A DNA stretch of 64,000 nucleotides. It comes from Cricetomys ansorgei. Lineage: Eukaryota > Chordata > Mammalia > Rodentia > Nesomyidae. Position 1 is the stretch's first letter; each line of letters opens with the position of its first letter. A program made the translations under genes and the position numbers. The notes under the pieces were generated by a model. That model was not told the origin of the DNA. It saw only the letters and a program-made list of their open reading frames with translations, and searched no databases. Location: the NCBI GenBank assembly GCA_026225945.1, contig JAMJFZ010001089.1:750501-814500 (forward strand), given 5' to 3'. This document shows, in pieces, positions 34,701 through 45,741 of the stretch.

Positions 34701-34761
<61 letters not shown>
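34700..34761 (+). repeat. (AT)n(AG)n compound microsatellite
   Basis: About 14 AT units switch directly to about 17 AG units. Confidence 0.95.
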
Positions 34762-34764
<3 letters not shown>

Positions 34765-37700
34765 GTTCATGTAAAAAGAGGTCATGGATTTAAAGAAATT
34801 TAAAACAGAGAAAGAATTATATGCAAGGGTTTGGAGGAAGGAAAAACAAAAAGGGAGAAACATGGCAGTTAAATTACAGTTTCAGAAATAAACAAAATGA
34901 AGTTACAGGGTTGTTTAGAGGTATAGGCAGCACATTACCCCAGGTCAGGCTGAGTACTTCGACCTCACAATTTATCATAACAATGGTAATGCTTGCTGAT
35001 ACAGAAGAGGAGGAGTGTGACAACAGCTGCTTCACTACTGGGGTGCGACGGCAGTTCTTAACAGTGAGTCACAACAGAGGAACCTGGGATCCATCCAAAG
35101 TAACACTGAAAGATGATAAAGTAGTGAGCTATGGCTTCGGAGAGCAGCCTGGATCTCTGCGAGAAGGGGGGAAGCTAAGCCTGAGAACGAATAGGGTGTC
35201 AGCAGTTCACCTAGACCAGCATCACTTAGGCCCTGTTCAATGGCAGTGTTTCCAGTTGATTATCTAGGAGATTATAAAGTCTAGTCAGTCTGGTGTTTAT
35301 AAAACTTGTAAAAGTTAAAGATGCTTGACTGAATTCATCTCCAAAACAGGCTTCTACTTTACTTTGAACTCTAATGGGGGGTGGGGGCTGGTAGGGGGAG
35401 CTCACAGTAGTACGGGTAGCTGTAGTGGAATATTTAAACTTATCCTCAAATATTATAAAGCGACATGCACTTCTGTGCAGTAATAGGAACTTTGGACAGC
35501 TGCAGTATCTGTCAGCAGAAGCTGCAGCCAGAAGGTCACCTTCCTTAACTGTTAGAGCCAACTTTCTGGGTGTGGATGTGCTGTAGCTTTCTTAAATGCA
35601 GAAAGAATGCTAGTTTGGAGAAGCAGTAATTGTCTACTCAGTACCCTTGGATGGAACAAATTCATGTTCAAATTTACTTTACCCACTGAGATCTTTGGGT
35701 TAAAAGCATTTGATTGTATTATTGTTAATGGAGGAACTTTTATGGTCTACTCCCTCAGCCTAAACACCAGACAGGGAATACCTTGCCTGAGGTCTTCAAG
35801 TCAGTCAGCTAAAGTTGGTGGGTCATTGTACCGCGGGATTTCTGTTCATTAAACAATTAAGACCTTTGTATCAGTGGGCAGTGCCTTTTCTCAATAAATT
35901 ACTGGAGGCCATGTGCTCTGGGTCAGTCCATCAGTGGCCTTTGCCTAGGCCGTTCAGGCTTGCATCTCAGAGAAACTGTCTCTGCTCTTTCTTGAACCTG
36001 TTCGAGAGATATTATATTTCCATCTACAAGTAGCAGAACATACGGGATAGTTAGTCTACTGCAGATCAGGAACATCACAGAGATACCTTGGTTAGTGGAT
36101 GGCAGAGACATTAGTTCTATGGGCCTCAGGGTTGGAGAGGGCTGACAGTCTCAGTGTGGATTAACAGGGAAGAGTGTCTAAGGAAGGAGGCTCTCTATGC
36201 AAACACATGCTCAAAAGGTCTCACCTTGTCAGATGCCTGGCCATTCCAGCAAATCCAGACTTAAGGCCAGCCTTCCCACTGGGCCAACATGGCAGGAACT
36301 AGGTCTCTTGGGCACATAGCTCACAGTCAATCTGCCAAAGCCTGTGGAGGACACGGGGCTGGCACCCATAGACCATACTGGGATCCTCCAAACTTCAAGG
36401 CCTCTCATTATCCTCTGGTATTCCTGTAGTAGATGAGCCAGACCTAGAGCACACAAGCAGGAGACCCCCTCATTAGTCTTTCAGATTTTCTTTGTAGTAA
36501 GAGAAGACATTATTTCCGGTGTGTGTTGGGGGCCAGGAGGTTCTAGTTCCCCCAGGAACTACTGAGGATCAAATTGAACTGGATTACCAGAGAAAACAAG
36601 GACTCCTGGGAAGGTATTGTAGGGAAAAGTGCTGTTTAGGCCACTACAACATGCTTCTTCTACACATGGCTGTTCAGCCCTTCTCTCACACAACCCTCCA
36701 TCTCCAAGGGCTGTAAATGGGGTTGGGTGGGGTGAGCATGACTCCTAAGTCTCTGACCTTACTTCATCAGAGCTGAGCATTACTGAGAATATCTGAGCCT
36801 TTCAAGCTGTTCTTTATCTGGATGCCAGTCACACTCAGCTCTGCAAGAGGCTTGGTACTAAGCCCAACCCAATCTGTGCCTAGAATGTGAGCCAGATGCA
36901 AGCAAAAGCTACAAAGCCTGTGGATCTCAGCCCTACAGCCAGCTGTGGGATAAATGAGAATGCTCTCTGTGAGTGGGCTACCTTGGTGAGGCTAATAAGA
37001 GAATAAAATCTTAGGGGCCATTCTCTATCAGGACTAAAGAAAATCCCCAGATGAGCGGTAGCTGCCTTAGCACACCTCCTTGCTAACCCTTTACTGTAAG
37101 TACAAGCTTTTTGTTCTCCCTCCCTTCCCCATCTTCCCCCTTCCCCACTTCCCCCTCTTCATCTTTCAAGCTATGCTTCTGTGCAGTTTTGAACATGCTA
37201 TTTTCTGTCTTTAGAGGATAGATTACACATCCCTGAACAGAGTGCTTTGCATAATGTTTGGGATGCTATAAAAGTCCTTTTCTTTTCCTCCTCTTACATT
37301 CCCTGTGGGGAAAAAGAAAGAGATATTTTCATCAGTGGTGTAGCCACCGGCAAGTTGCCCATGCTCCTGTAATTAACCCTAATTAAACTCAGTGGTTCAC
37401 AAAACAAGCAAGCAAACAAACTATTTAAAAAAAAAAAAAAAAAGGTCTACCAGTTGCCCTTAGTTTCCCTCCTAGTAGTCTGACATGAAGGTTATAAAAC
37501 CAGCAAGTTCTCTTAACTCAGTACCACACTCTGCCACTGATAAGGCTTTTTGTTTACAGTATTTCTATTTAAGAAAGCTCCCCTGTCATTTTGTAAAGAC
37601 AAACAAATTTAGACTAGGAACTGGTAGGAAATATCTTCATATTAAAGGGTAAAAACCAAAATACTTATGCTACGATGCGAAGTATAATTTTATCAGTTTA

Positions 37701-38179
37701 TAATCCCTGTAGAACATGAACATGAATTGATCAAAATCTATCTTGATTTGAAAAGAACTTCTCTCTTAACATTTAATACAAGTGGAGCAAGCTTGGTTTG
37801 GTTGTGTTATTTCCACTGGCTTTTGCTTATTGCCGTGTTGCCTACAATCAGCCATGAAATATTTCAGGTGATTCCAAAGCTGACAGACAGTTCAAGGATG
37901 CCACTTTGGGAATCACTGATCTCGGTTTTTCTTTGAATGTTTTTCTCCTTCCAACAAGGCCAATTTTTATCTCTGGAAATTTTCATATATTACATTAAAC
38001 GTAGCGCCAGAAACTTCCACTGCACAGGACAAAATCATTCTATTCCTCTTGAGTGGTAGAACCACTCCCCTCAACTTATCTTCCCCCAAATAATATCACT
38101 TATTCTTTCAACTGTCCCCCACCTCCTCAGGCTCTCCTCATTCTGGCTGCCTTTTGGCTGACACTCTAAGTCGTGTTTC
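34762..38179. other. 3.4 kb without recognised gene or repeat
   Basis: Single-copy-looking sequence with an A18 run near 37427. The longest frames (34821-35267 plus, 35226-35561 minus) overlap in antisense and match no domain I know. I also looked for a processed pseudogene here and could not establish one. (T/C)-rich at 37115-37165. Confidence 0.35.
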
Positions 38180-38505
38180 TTTAAGGCGTGACTCTTCAAA
38201 TGTAACATAATACAAAATTTTGGTCAATAAAAAAGGGGGCCTTTGGAACACAACTAGGTCATGGGGGCTCCAATTTCATGAATGGGATTAGTTCTCTCAT
38301 GAGAACTAATTTTATGAGAACTGTTTGCCTCTCCTGCTACGCGGAAACACATCTGAGGTGTTGGACTCTCACTAGGCTCAGATCTACTGGCATCTTCATC
38401 TCGGGCTTGCTAGTCTCCAGAACTGTGAACAGTGAGCTTCTGTTGTTCATAAATTACCCGGTCTAAGGCATTTTTGTTATAGCAGCCCAAGTGGACTGAC
38501 ACTAG
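38180..38505 (+). repeat. MaLR LTR (MLT1/MST-like)
   Basis: 'ctaggtcatgggggctcc', 'catgaatgggattagttctc', 'ctagtctccagaactgtgaac', 'cataaattacccggtctaaggc' and 'gttatagcagcccaagtggactgacac' follow the sense order of MLT1/MST LTRs to their 3' end. A 10-bp hairpin lies at 38287-38310. Confidence 0.65.
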
Positions 38506-38569
38506 TCTCCCTACTTCCAGCCTTCACCCCCTCAAATCTTTTTCTTACCTCAAACCAAGAATGATCCTT

Positions 38570-38920
38570 ACACACGGCTTATATGTGCTCAAAACCCTAC
38601 AGCAATTCCTATCTCACTCAGAATAAAGCTGAAGTCCATAACGACTCCAAGGTCTTCAAGGCTGTCAAAGGACCTGCTCCCTCCCTCCACCTCCTAGTAT
38701 TTGTTCAAATTTCACCTTCCCAGGTGAACCTACGTGGTCACCACATTTCAAACTGTACCCACTATCTTCACGTTCGTCACCCTTGTTCAGCCTGCTCCAG
38801 GGTCTCCCATTCATCTAACCACCTACGCATAGAGTTCACTTGTCTACCGCATCCCCCATCTGCTAGGAACGTGCGTCACTGTCTGCTGCTACACTCCCGG
38901 TGCTAGAACAGCCTGCATCC
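38570..38920 (+). repeat. LINE L2 3' fragment
   Basis: 'aaccctacagcaattcctatctcactcagaataaagctgaagtcc...aaggtcttcaagg', 'tcaaatttcaccttcccaggtgaacc', 'ccccatctgctagg' and 'cggtgctagaacagcctgc' match the L2 3' end word for word in order. Ancient and non-coding. Confidence 0.75.
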
Positions 38921-39535
38921 TTGCAGAGGACACTCGGTCCCTACCTTCTGAATTAATAGTGGCTGATTAAGTGGGTGATATTCTGAAGTATGTGGTTACT
39001 GGTTTTCATATTTTAATGAAAAGAGAAAAGGAACAGAAAGTTTTATGAGGACCTATAAGAAAGGGAAAAAGTGCAGCTTTAGCCAAATAAGCAGACATTG
39101 GTGAGAAAGAATGAGACGGCTCTACGAAGAATTCTGCATCCAAATCATTAAGTGTGAGATGCAGGTGCATGAATGGGTATGCTAGCTTTTAACAAAATTA
39201 CATGCTCTTCAGGTGTTACCCAGGAACCTGGTGATGACAGCTGTTCCCAAATAAGGAAACTGAGTGGCTTAGAAGGGCAAGGGTTAGCAGGAGCTAGCAT
39301 TGGCATGGGGAGTACTTTATTCTTGAATGTTGTGCCACCTGCGAACAGTATCTATTAATTTAAAATTTGTAATAAAGTCCTAAGGAAAGGTCAGCATCCA
39401 TGATTAGCAAATCCAAAATGGACAGTCAGATGATTAGGAATGACTTGCATATTCTTCGATAGGAAGACGTCATCCCAAGACTTTGAGTGTAAGACCCATC
39501 TGAACATACTCAAATGTCTGGGAAAGTCGTGATTC
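38921..39535. other. no recognised feature
   Basis: A weak MIR-like phrase ('aaggaaactgagtggcttag') sits near 39255. Nothing else. Confidence 0.4.
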
Positions 39536-39736
39536 GGGGCTCGCAAGATGGTTCAGAAGGTGAAGTGCTTGCTGCCTAGCCTGATGATCTAAGTTCAATC
39601 CCTGGGTCCCACGTCATGGCAGGAGAGAATGGATTCCTGCAATTTGTCCTCTGACTTCCACGAGTATCCTGTGACACATATGCACATGTGCGCATGCACA
39701 CACAATAAATAAATAGCGTAAAAAAAATAAAAGAAG
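39536..39736 (+). repeat. B3 SINE
   Basis: 'ggggctcgcaagatggttcag', 'gtgcttgctgcctagcctgatgatctaagttcaatccctggg' and 'tttgtcctctgacttccacg', with an 'aataaataaat' tail. Full-length B3. Confidence 0.92.
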
Positions 39737-40199
39737 TAACTCAGGAAGGGCAGTCAGCCACAGCAACTCTGAAGAAGCAAGGCTGGTCAGTGCCATCAAA
39801 CACTAGCTGGCAGAGAAGGGATCTTGACCGATCTAACGAACTCAATATCAGATCCAGATGCTGGCTACTCCATCTACAAAGATATGGTTAGAGCATGAAA
39901 CACGCCCCCCTCCACTGTCCCACAGACGCACTCGTCCTTAGGATCAAAGGTGCTCCAGGACAAGGAAGAGGGTCCTCCCTTAGAACTCCTTTTCTGATCG
40001 TTTCAGTCACATCTGCCTAAGCGAGGTCACTTTGATGGGTAGAAGCTAGAGTTCACCTTCCCACTGATGACACCACCTCTGTTGTCCTTCATTTGCCTCT
40101 TGGCTTCCAATAAATTCAATGCCTGTCTATTGCCAAATTTCCACTCACTCGTAGGGAAATGAGGAATAGTCACTTTGAAAACAATCTATTCATTTATAC
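39737..40199. other. no recognised feature
   Basis: Nothing assignable. Confidence 0.4.
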
Positions 40200-40335
40200 A
40201 GTATTTGCCATAGAGCTTGTGTGAGCAGAGGACAACTCTCAGGCGTAGGTTCGCATCTGCCACCTGGTGGGATCCAGAGTTCCAACTGAGGTTGTCAGGC
40301 CCATGCACTACCCACTGGGCCATCTCAATGGACCA
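40200..40335 (-). repeat. B3-type SINE fragment
   Basis: 'cagaggacaactctcaggcgtagg...gaggttgtcaggcccatgc...ccactgggccatctc' is the reverse complement of B3. Diverged and partial. Confidence 0.75.
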
Positions 40336-40916
40336 GCTTCCTTATACTACTGATTTATTGGATCTTGGGAGTAAGAAATGCCTTCCAGGAAAGTTCCACA
40401 TCATTGGTACCAATGGTGTTTTCAGTGGTATTAATCTAATCCGTTCCTCTATTCTAATTCCTGCAGCTTTTATGTCAATTTGACTAATTCCTGCTTGTAG
40501 TAAGTAGGTGAATACACCAGACATCCATGAATTCTAAGTGTTCTGATTTTCTGGACACCCATTATGCATTTGGACGTGTGTCTCAAGATAGTCTAATATG
40601 TGTGTATCCACATGAGATGGGCATTCAAATGTGCCATCTGTAAGGCTGGCAGCAACCCCTAGCCTGTGGCACTCTGACCATCCTTTACCACCTTCCATTA
40701 CTCTCTGGTCACCCCACTCACAAAATAGGAGCAAATAACAGAAAATCTAACTTTACCTAGAAGCCTGGAGAAATCAAACATGTCTAAAGGACCATGTGCT
40801 CTGATTAGCTAACCCCTTTGGTATGATTTGGGATCGAGCGCATGAAGCCTTAGTCCTTAATGCAATGTTGAGGGATGGAGCTTTGAGGGAGTGGTTGGAT
40901 CCTATAGGTGCTGCTT
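40336..40916. other. no recognised feature
   Basis: Nothing assignable. Confidence 0.4.
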
Positions 40917-41026
40917 ACCTAATGAATGAATACTCCATACCTAATGAATGAATACTCCATACCTAATGAATGAATACTCCATACCTAATGAATGAATACT
41001 CCATACCTAATGAATGAATACTCCAT
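40917..41026 (+). repeat. 22-bp minisatellite, five perfect units
   Basis: Exactly five identical 22-bp units (each starts ACCTAATGAATGAATA and ends CTCCAT), 110 bp in total, with sharp ends. There are no spacers, so it is not a CRISPR array. Confidence 0.97.
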
Positions 41027-41524
41027 GGATACATTAAAAACTGAATGGATGCTGGGATGTGGTGGAAATGTGTAAGGTGTGTCTGACTGGAGAAAGTGCA
41101 CCATCTTTGAAAGGTGTATCCTATCTTGGCCTCTTTCTGTCTCTGTGCCTTTCCTCTGTGATGAAGTGAGAGCCACCATATGCCACTCTCCATGATGCTC
41201 TTCCTCACCATGCACATACCCAGAAACAAAAGCTGAAATCTCGGGGTGAAAGATATCTTCCCCCTTTTTTATATCGGGTGTTTTATCACCGTGGTACAAA
41301 TGACTAACATAACGTATCATGCACACTTTTGGGTTTGAAGTAAAATTTAACAAGTGTGAGCAAACTATTTCTGATGTGCCTATTTAGCAAAAGCTTCCAG
41401 ACTTATTTTATTGATCAAAAATGACAAGTAATATAGTTACAAAGGATTTTTAGCTGTTGCTTAAGAAGTGTGTCTTGCCTGTGTAGTAGTATTTGCATAA
41501 CATTATTGGATGGGCTGAACATCC
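41027..41524. other. no recognised feature
   Basis: Nothing assignable. Confidence 0.4.
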
Positions 41525-41768
41525 TGGTACCCACCTGTAATTTCAGTGCTTAGGAATTTGAGGCAAGAGGACTATGAGTTAGAGGCCAATCTGGGATGGA
41601 GATTATATGTATATATGTATGTGTGTATATATATATATATATAGAGAGAGACAGACAGACAGACAGACAGAAATCCATTTCAAAAACCCAAACTCCTAAA
41701 GAAATACTCAGTGGTAGACTACTTGCCAAATGTGCAAGGCCTTGGGTTTAATCTTCATTACTGAAAAA
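41525..41768 (+). repeat. B1-like plus ID-like SINE pair with internal microsatellite
   Basis: A diverged B1 half ('ctggtacccacctgtaatttcagtgcttagg...gaggcaagaggac') is followed by (TA)n(GACA)n at about 41617-41672 and an ID-like half ('ctcagtggtagactacttgcc...gcaaggccttgggttt'). Either an ID_B1/B4-class composite or two adjacent SINEs. Confidence 0.65.
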
Positions 41769-42700
41769 TATCACCTATATGTGGTTGTTACACTAGAAGC
41801 TAAGCACTGTTTTTAAGGGCAGGGTAGGAACAAGAATGATGAAATCCTGTCTTCTAATTTTTGGACAATGAGAAAGCATCACCCATTCAAATAAGCAAAA
41901 GCAGCTACACAGAGCCCTGTGCCTTGTGCAAAATATAGGGTTTATCATGAGGCATACAGACTTGATACACTTTGGGTTTTCTTGGTACCCCCTAAATGGG
42001 ATAAAATAAGATGTTCCCCTTAGACTAGGGTTCATAGAGTCAGATATGTGATAACCACACTTTTCTAGTTTCTATATTTGATGGTTTGGCATCTTCAGAA
42101 CACACTGACTTGGACTAGAGTTAGCCAGTTCTTAGAGATCCACAAGAGGACTCACCTGCAGACTCACCAATCCAGAGCCACACTCCAGCCACCGGCTTCC
42201 ATATTCTGGGACACTATCCACATGCCCACAGGCCCAGTCAGCCTGGGCCCAGATTCTAAACAATTAGGAATGGTCTTCTGTCCTTGAAAGTGTTAAAATT
42301 GTCTACAATGGCCCCTTCCCACATGCCTTACCTGGTCCTTCCCACAGAAGCCATGTTGAAGGCTCTTGCTAGATGTACTACTGATGAGGTTTTCTTACAT
42401 GGCTCCCATTGAATGGCAAAAGAAATAAAAATGAAATGAATATGACTGCTCCTAGGTTTGGTGGAGGGGAAAATTTATTGTATATTAAAGGGAGAGCATA
42501 ATAGATATAAGGGAGAGCACAGCCAGAGGCAAAGACTTGGGAGAGTCCAGGGTAGGCTTGACCAGACTGAGCTGCTGGGCAATGTGAGGAGAAGGGGAAG
42601 GAGAAAGGGGAGAGAGGAGAAAGTGGGCAACCTGGAGACCAAGAGGCCAAGAGGGACCAAGAGAGAAAGGCAAACTAAATGCCTGTAATTATACAGGAAA
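41769..42700. other. no recognised gene; polypurine patch
   Basis: GA-rich stretch at 42588-42630. Otherwise nothing assignable. Confidence 0.4.
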
Positions 42701-43277
42701 TGTTGGAGAAGTTTATTTCTAGTTATGTTTACATAACTTTAAAATAATTGTTTTGTACATTGTTGGGGGGAAGGGCTGCTGCCTAAGCCCTTGTCAGTTT
42801 ATATTATCTACAGGTGTTGGCTTTGTGTAAGTCTGTGATTAAGTTGTTTGCTTCCTCATGATCTACACCTGCTTACTGCTCTCTGGCAAAGCCATTGTGG
42901 TTCACTGAGAAAAGGAAAGTTGCTGTGGAGGAATTCTTGTAGTCCCTCTCCCACATCTCAGGCAACAAAAAGAGAACACTCCCTTTGAGCTTTGAGTTCC
43001 TCACCATAAGGCTGCTAAAGGATTGTATGATAAGACTAAGCTACAGGTTTCCTTCATTATGCAAATAGACCCTTGGATGAGAGGGAGGAATTTTTGTAAC
43101 ACCTGAGGAGCTTCTATATCAATAAATATACCTGAGATCAGAAGATCAGGGTTCCACTGTCCAGAATGGCACTTGCTATGACAGGTGGTTCCCTCTACTA
43201 AGGTCTGGCAGGGTTTGCATCTATGGACATGTCTCCTTGTCTTCTTTGTGGACCTACACAGTAGCTATCAGTTATAG
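42701..43277 (+). mobile_element. solo-LTR family X, copy 4 (long form)
   Basis: Starts TGTTGGAGAAGTTTATTTC and ends near TCAGTTATA. It is about 577 bp and carries roughly 200 bp of middle sequence that copies 2, 3 and 5 lack. AATAAA at 43121-43126. A perfect octamer ATGCAAAT (43059-43066) lies in the extra segment. Flanking GGAAA/GGAAG is an imperfect candidate target duplication. Probably the most complete copy here. Confidence 0.75.
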
Positions 43278-43760
43278 GGAAGGGCAGCCGAGTCCCCTGG
43301 GCTGGAGAGTTCAGGGTAGGGGGTGGGGCATGCAAGCCAGGAGGACCCTGTAAGGGATAGGGGTCGAGGGATGTTGGGAAAACCTGGTGGCTGGGTTTGC
43401 TTTGATATATTAACTAGGTATTTCAGCCAGCAGTTTGTTAGTTTAAGCCCTAACACCCATGACTTGTGCCTCTCTGCTGGGGATCTACAAGGATAACAGA
43501 CTATCCCTTCAGTGTCTATCATCTCCTGGCCATGTCAACTTAATAATAAAATCTACATTATAAAACACAGTGAGGATATGATGCTGGTCTACACGAGGTA
43601 CACTTGTACCTGGGGACGTGACAGAGTGCTCTCTTACGTGGAAGCCAAGAATGCCACCTCTCCCTAGAAGGAGGAACTAATGGAGATTAGGATACATGCA
43701 TGGCTCAGGGCAAGATGGCTACCAACACCCCTGCAAGAATGTCCTCTAGGCGAGAACTCC
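43278..43760. other. no recognised feature
   Basis: Contains a 16-bp near-palindrome (AGGTACA-CT-TGTACCT, 43596-43611). Nothing else assignable. Confidence 0.4.
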
Positions 43761-43802
43761 GGTTATGGTTATGGTTAGGGTTAGGGTTAGGGTTAGGGTT
43801 AG
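43761..43802 (+). repeat. short interstitial telomeric sequence
   Basis: Seven head-to-tail hexamers: two GGTTAT then five GGTTAG. This is the vertebrate telomere repeat TTAGGG, G-rich strand on plus. Ordinary sequence continues on both sides, so it is interstitial and not a chromosome end. Short arrays like this are thought to arise by telomerase action or template capture at double-strand breaks. Confidence 0.97.
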
Positions 43803-44907
43803 AGCCTGAGGGGACCAGCGTCCCCTAGTGGTGACAGCACTAACCTCAGCACTCTGCTTCCCCATAAAATCCTCACTTTTCCAGAAACTCCTCACTTTCC
43901 AAGAGGTATAAGAAGCCAATCCAGTGTTCAGATCCCGACCAATTAGATCACCTAGCCACTGCCCATTTAGTTTAAGAAGCCCATGTGGCCACGTTTTGGG
44001 AATGCCATGTTTTTCTAATTGGCTGGCCCTGGCATGCCAGAATGTCCTCCTCGGAAATAGGCTGCTCTGCTTGACCACATAGTTCTCTCAGTGTCTAGTT
44101 GAGCTATTTTGTGGACCCAACAAGGCCACAGTCCACCGAATGTCCAGGTGTTGTGTGTGCATGTGCCTAGTCTGCAAGGAAGGCATGTACTACAGAGCAT
44201 GTAAATTCTGTGTGCAGTGATCAGAGGGCACATCAGTGTTTGTTGATGATCATACTTTGCATTTTCACTTTATGTACTTCTCACAGGAAAGAGCCAGCAT
44301 TTATTTGCAAACAGAAAGGGAAGGATCCTTTGGCCTGTAAATAGCATGTGCCAAAGGTTCTTTTCCAATAGGAAATTTAGTTGACTTAAATAAAAAAGTC
44401 TTTAATGCAGACTACTTATCAAATGCTTGTTCATTGTGAATGGGACCCAGAACAGCAGCCAGCACAGCAAGGCTAGTAACAAAGGGGACTGACTGCCTGG
44501 ATCAGGATGGTCTTCTGGTTCCGGAACAGCATGAGGGGTGTGGTTACCCACACAGCAAAGGGAGAAGCCAGTTTCTGGAGGAAAGGATCCCAAAAGTGCA
44601 CAACTCACACTTGAACCTGCCCCTCTCTCCGTTCTCAGAACCGACCGTTTAGAGGCTGCAAGTTCACGATTCTTTTACTTGGTCACGTTTCTAGTCCTTG
44701 CTGTTTTGTGCCCACACTCACAATTGGGATCTTTCACCTAAGAAGTCAGACATTTTCTCTGGATCCAAAACTAGTGTATCTGGTCATAGCAGCCATACTG
44801 AACTAGCTAAGGCGGCTTCCCGTGCGCGTCAGACAAGCTCTTCGTCCACCACAGATCCATCATCCTATACCCTCATGAGAATGCTGTCAGTAACCATGCC
44901 GTTACAC
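43803..44907. other. no recognised feature
   Basis: Begins with a 7-bp hairpin (AGGGGAC-CAGC-GTCCCCT, 43809-43826). The rest shows no repeat family or exon. Confidence 0.4.
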
Positions 44908-45012
44908 TGTAAGGGACATCCATCTGCAATCTCAGCACTCAGGGGTCTGAGGAAGGAGGATTTTGAATTCATGCCACCCAGAACTTGTCTCAAAAAACAA
45001 TCCAAAGACATA
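44908..45012 (+). repeat. old B1-like SINE
   Basis: 'gtaagggacatccatctgcaatctcagcactcagg...ctgaggaaggaggattttgaattc...tgtctcaaaaaac' is a diverged B1/PB1-type body. Confidence 0.6.
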
Positions 45013-45077
45013 TTCTTTTGTACTTCTGGTTTTTTCTCTTTCTGGAGAGCGCAGTTAGAAGACAGCCAAGACAGGAC

Positions 45078-45236
45078 ATCACTGAATTCCATATATAGCC
45101 ACAAATGTCCTTGAACTGATCCTCCTGCTTCTATTTCCCTAGAGTGAAGATTGCAGACATGTGCTACCATGCCTGGTTTTGTGTGGTGCTTGGAATCGAA
45201 CCAGGGTTTTGCACTCTACCGATCCAGTTTCTCCCT
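45078..45236 (-). repeat. B4 SINE (ID + B1 fusion)
   Basis: On plus: reverse-complement B1 ('tccttgaactgatcctcctgcttc...gcagacatgtgctaccatgcctgg'), then reverse-complement ID ('ggtgcttggaatcgaaccaggg...actctaccgatccag'). The order matches B4 on the minus strand. Confidence 0.7.
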
Positions 45237-45602
45237 TGGCCTTTATGGTTCATTGCAATGTGCAAACATAAAGAACTAGCTTTGAAATACACATCAGTTT
45301 TCCACAGAAAGACAGAGAATGGGCTGTTCTGATAGGACAATAAACATGAAAATATTTGGCCTGTATCTTGGAGGCTTCACTGTACATTTCTGGAAGCCCT
45401 CCTCAGGGGAAGCCTGAAAGGGGCTGGGGAACCAAACTCACAGTGTGACAAATAGTCTGAGCCAATAGTTTGAGCAGAGGCAGTGAAGTCACTGGCAAAA
45501 TGCTGGTTTGAGAAGCGTGTCTGTAGAGTGTGATCAGTGAGGATGACCTGTGCATCAAGCTTTGAAAGATGGGTTGGAATTAACGCATTGGGTTTTGTTG
45601 GT
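45237..45602. other. no recognised feature
   Basis: Nothing assignable. Confidence 0.4.
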
Positions 45603-45741
45603 TTTCTTTTGCTTTTGTTTTTATTTCTTTTTGAGGCAAGAGTCTCACTGTGTAGACCAGACTGGCCTTGAACTCACAAAGATCAGAATGTCTCTGCTTC
45701 CCAGTGCTGGGATTAAAGGCGTACACCACCGCAAACACTGG
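45603..45741 (-). repeat. B1 SINE
   Basis: T-rich tail, 'gagtctcactgtgtagaccagactggccttgaactcacaaagatc', 'ctgggattaaaggcgtacaccaccg'. Minus strand, somewhat shortened. Confidence 0.88.

Noticed and set aside
34821..35561. Possible processed pseudogene from overlapping 148- and 111-codon frames
   Set aside because: I could not match either translation to a known protein, and no poly(A) tail or target duplication is evident.
40917..41026. Direct repeats resembling a CRISPR array
   Set aside because: Units are contiguous with no spacers, and the genome is mammalian.
43761..43802. Chromosome end (telomere)
   Set aside because: Only seven units, with unique sequence on both sides.
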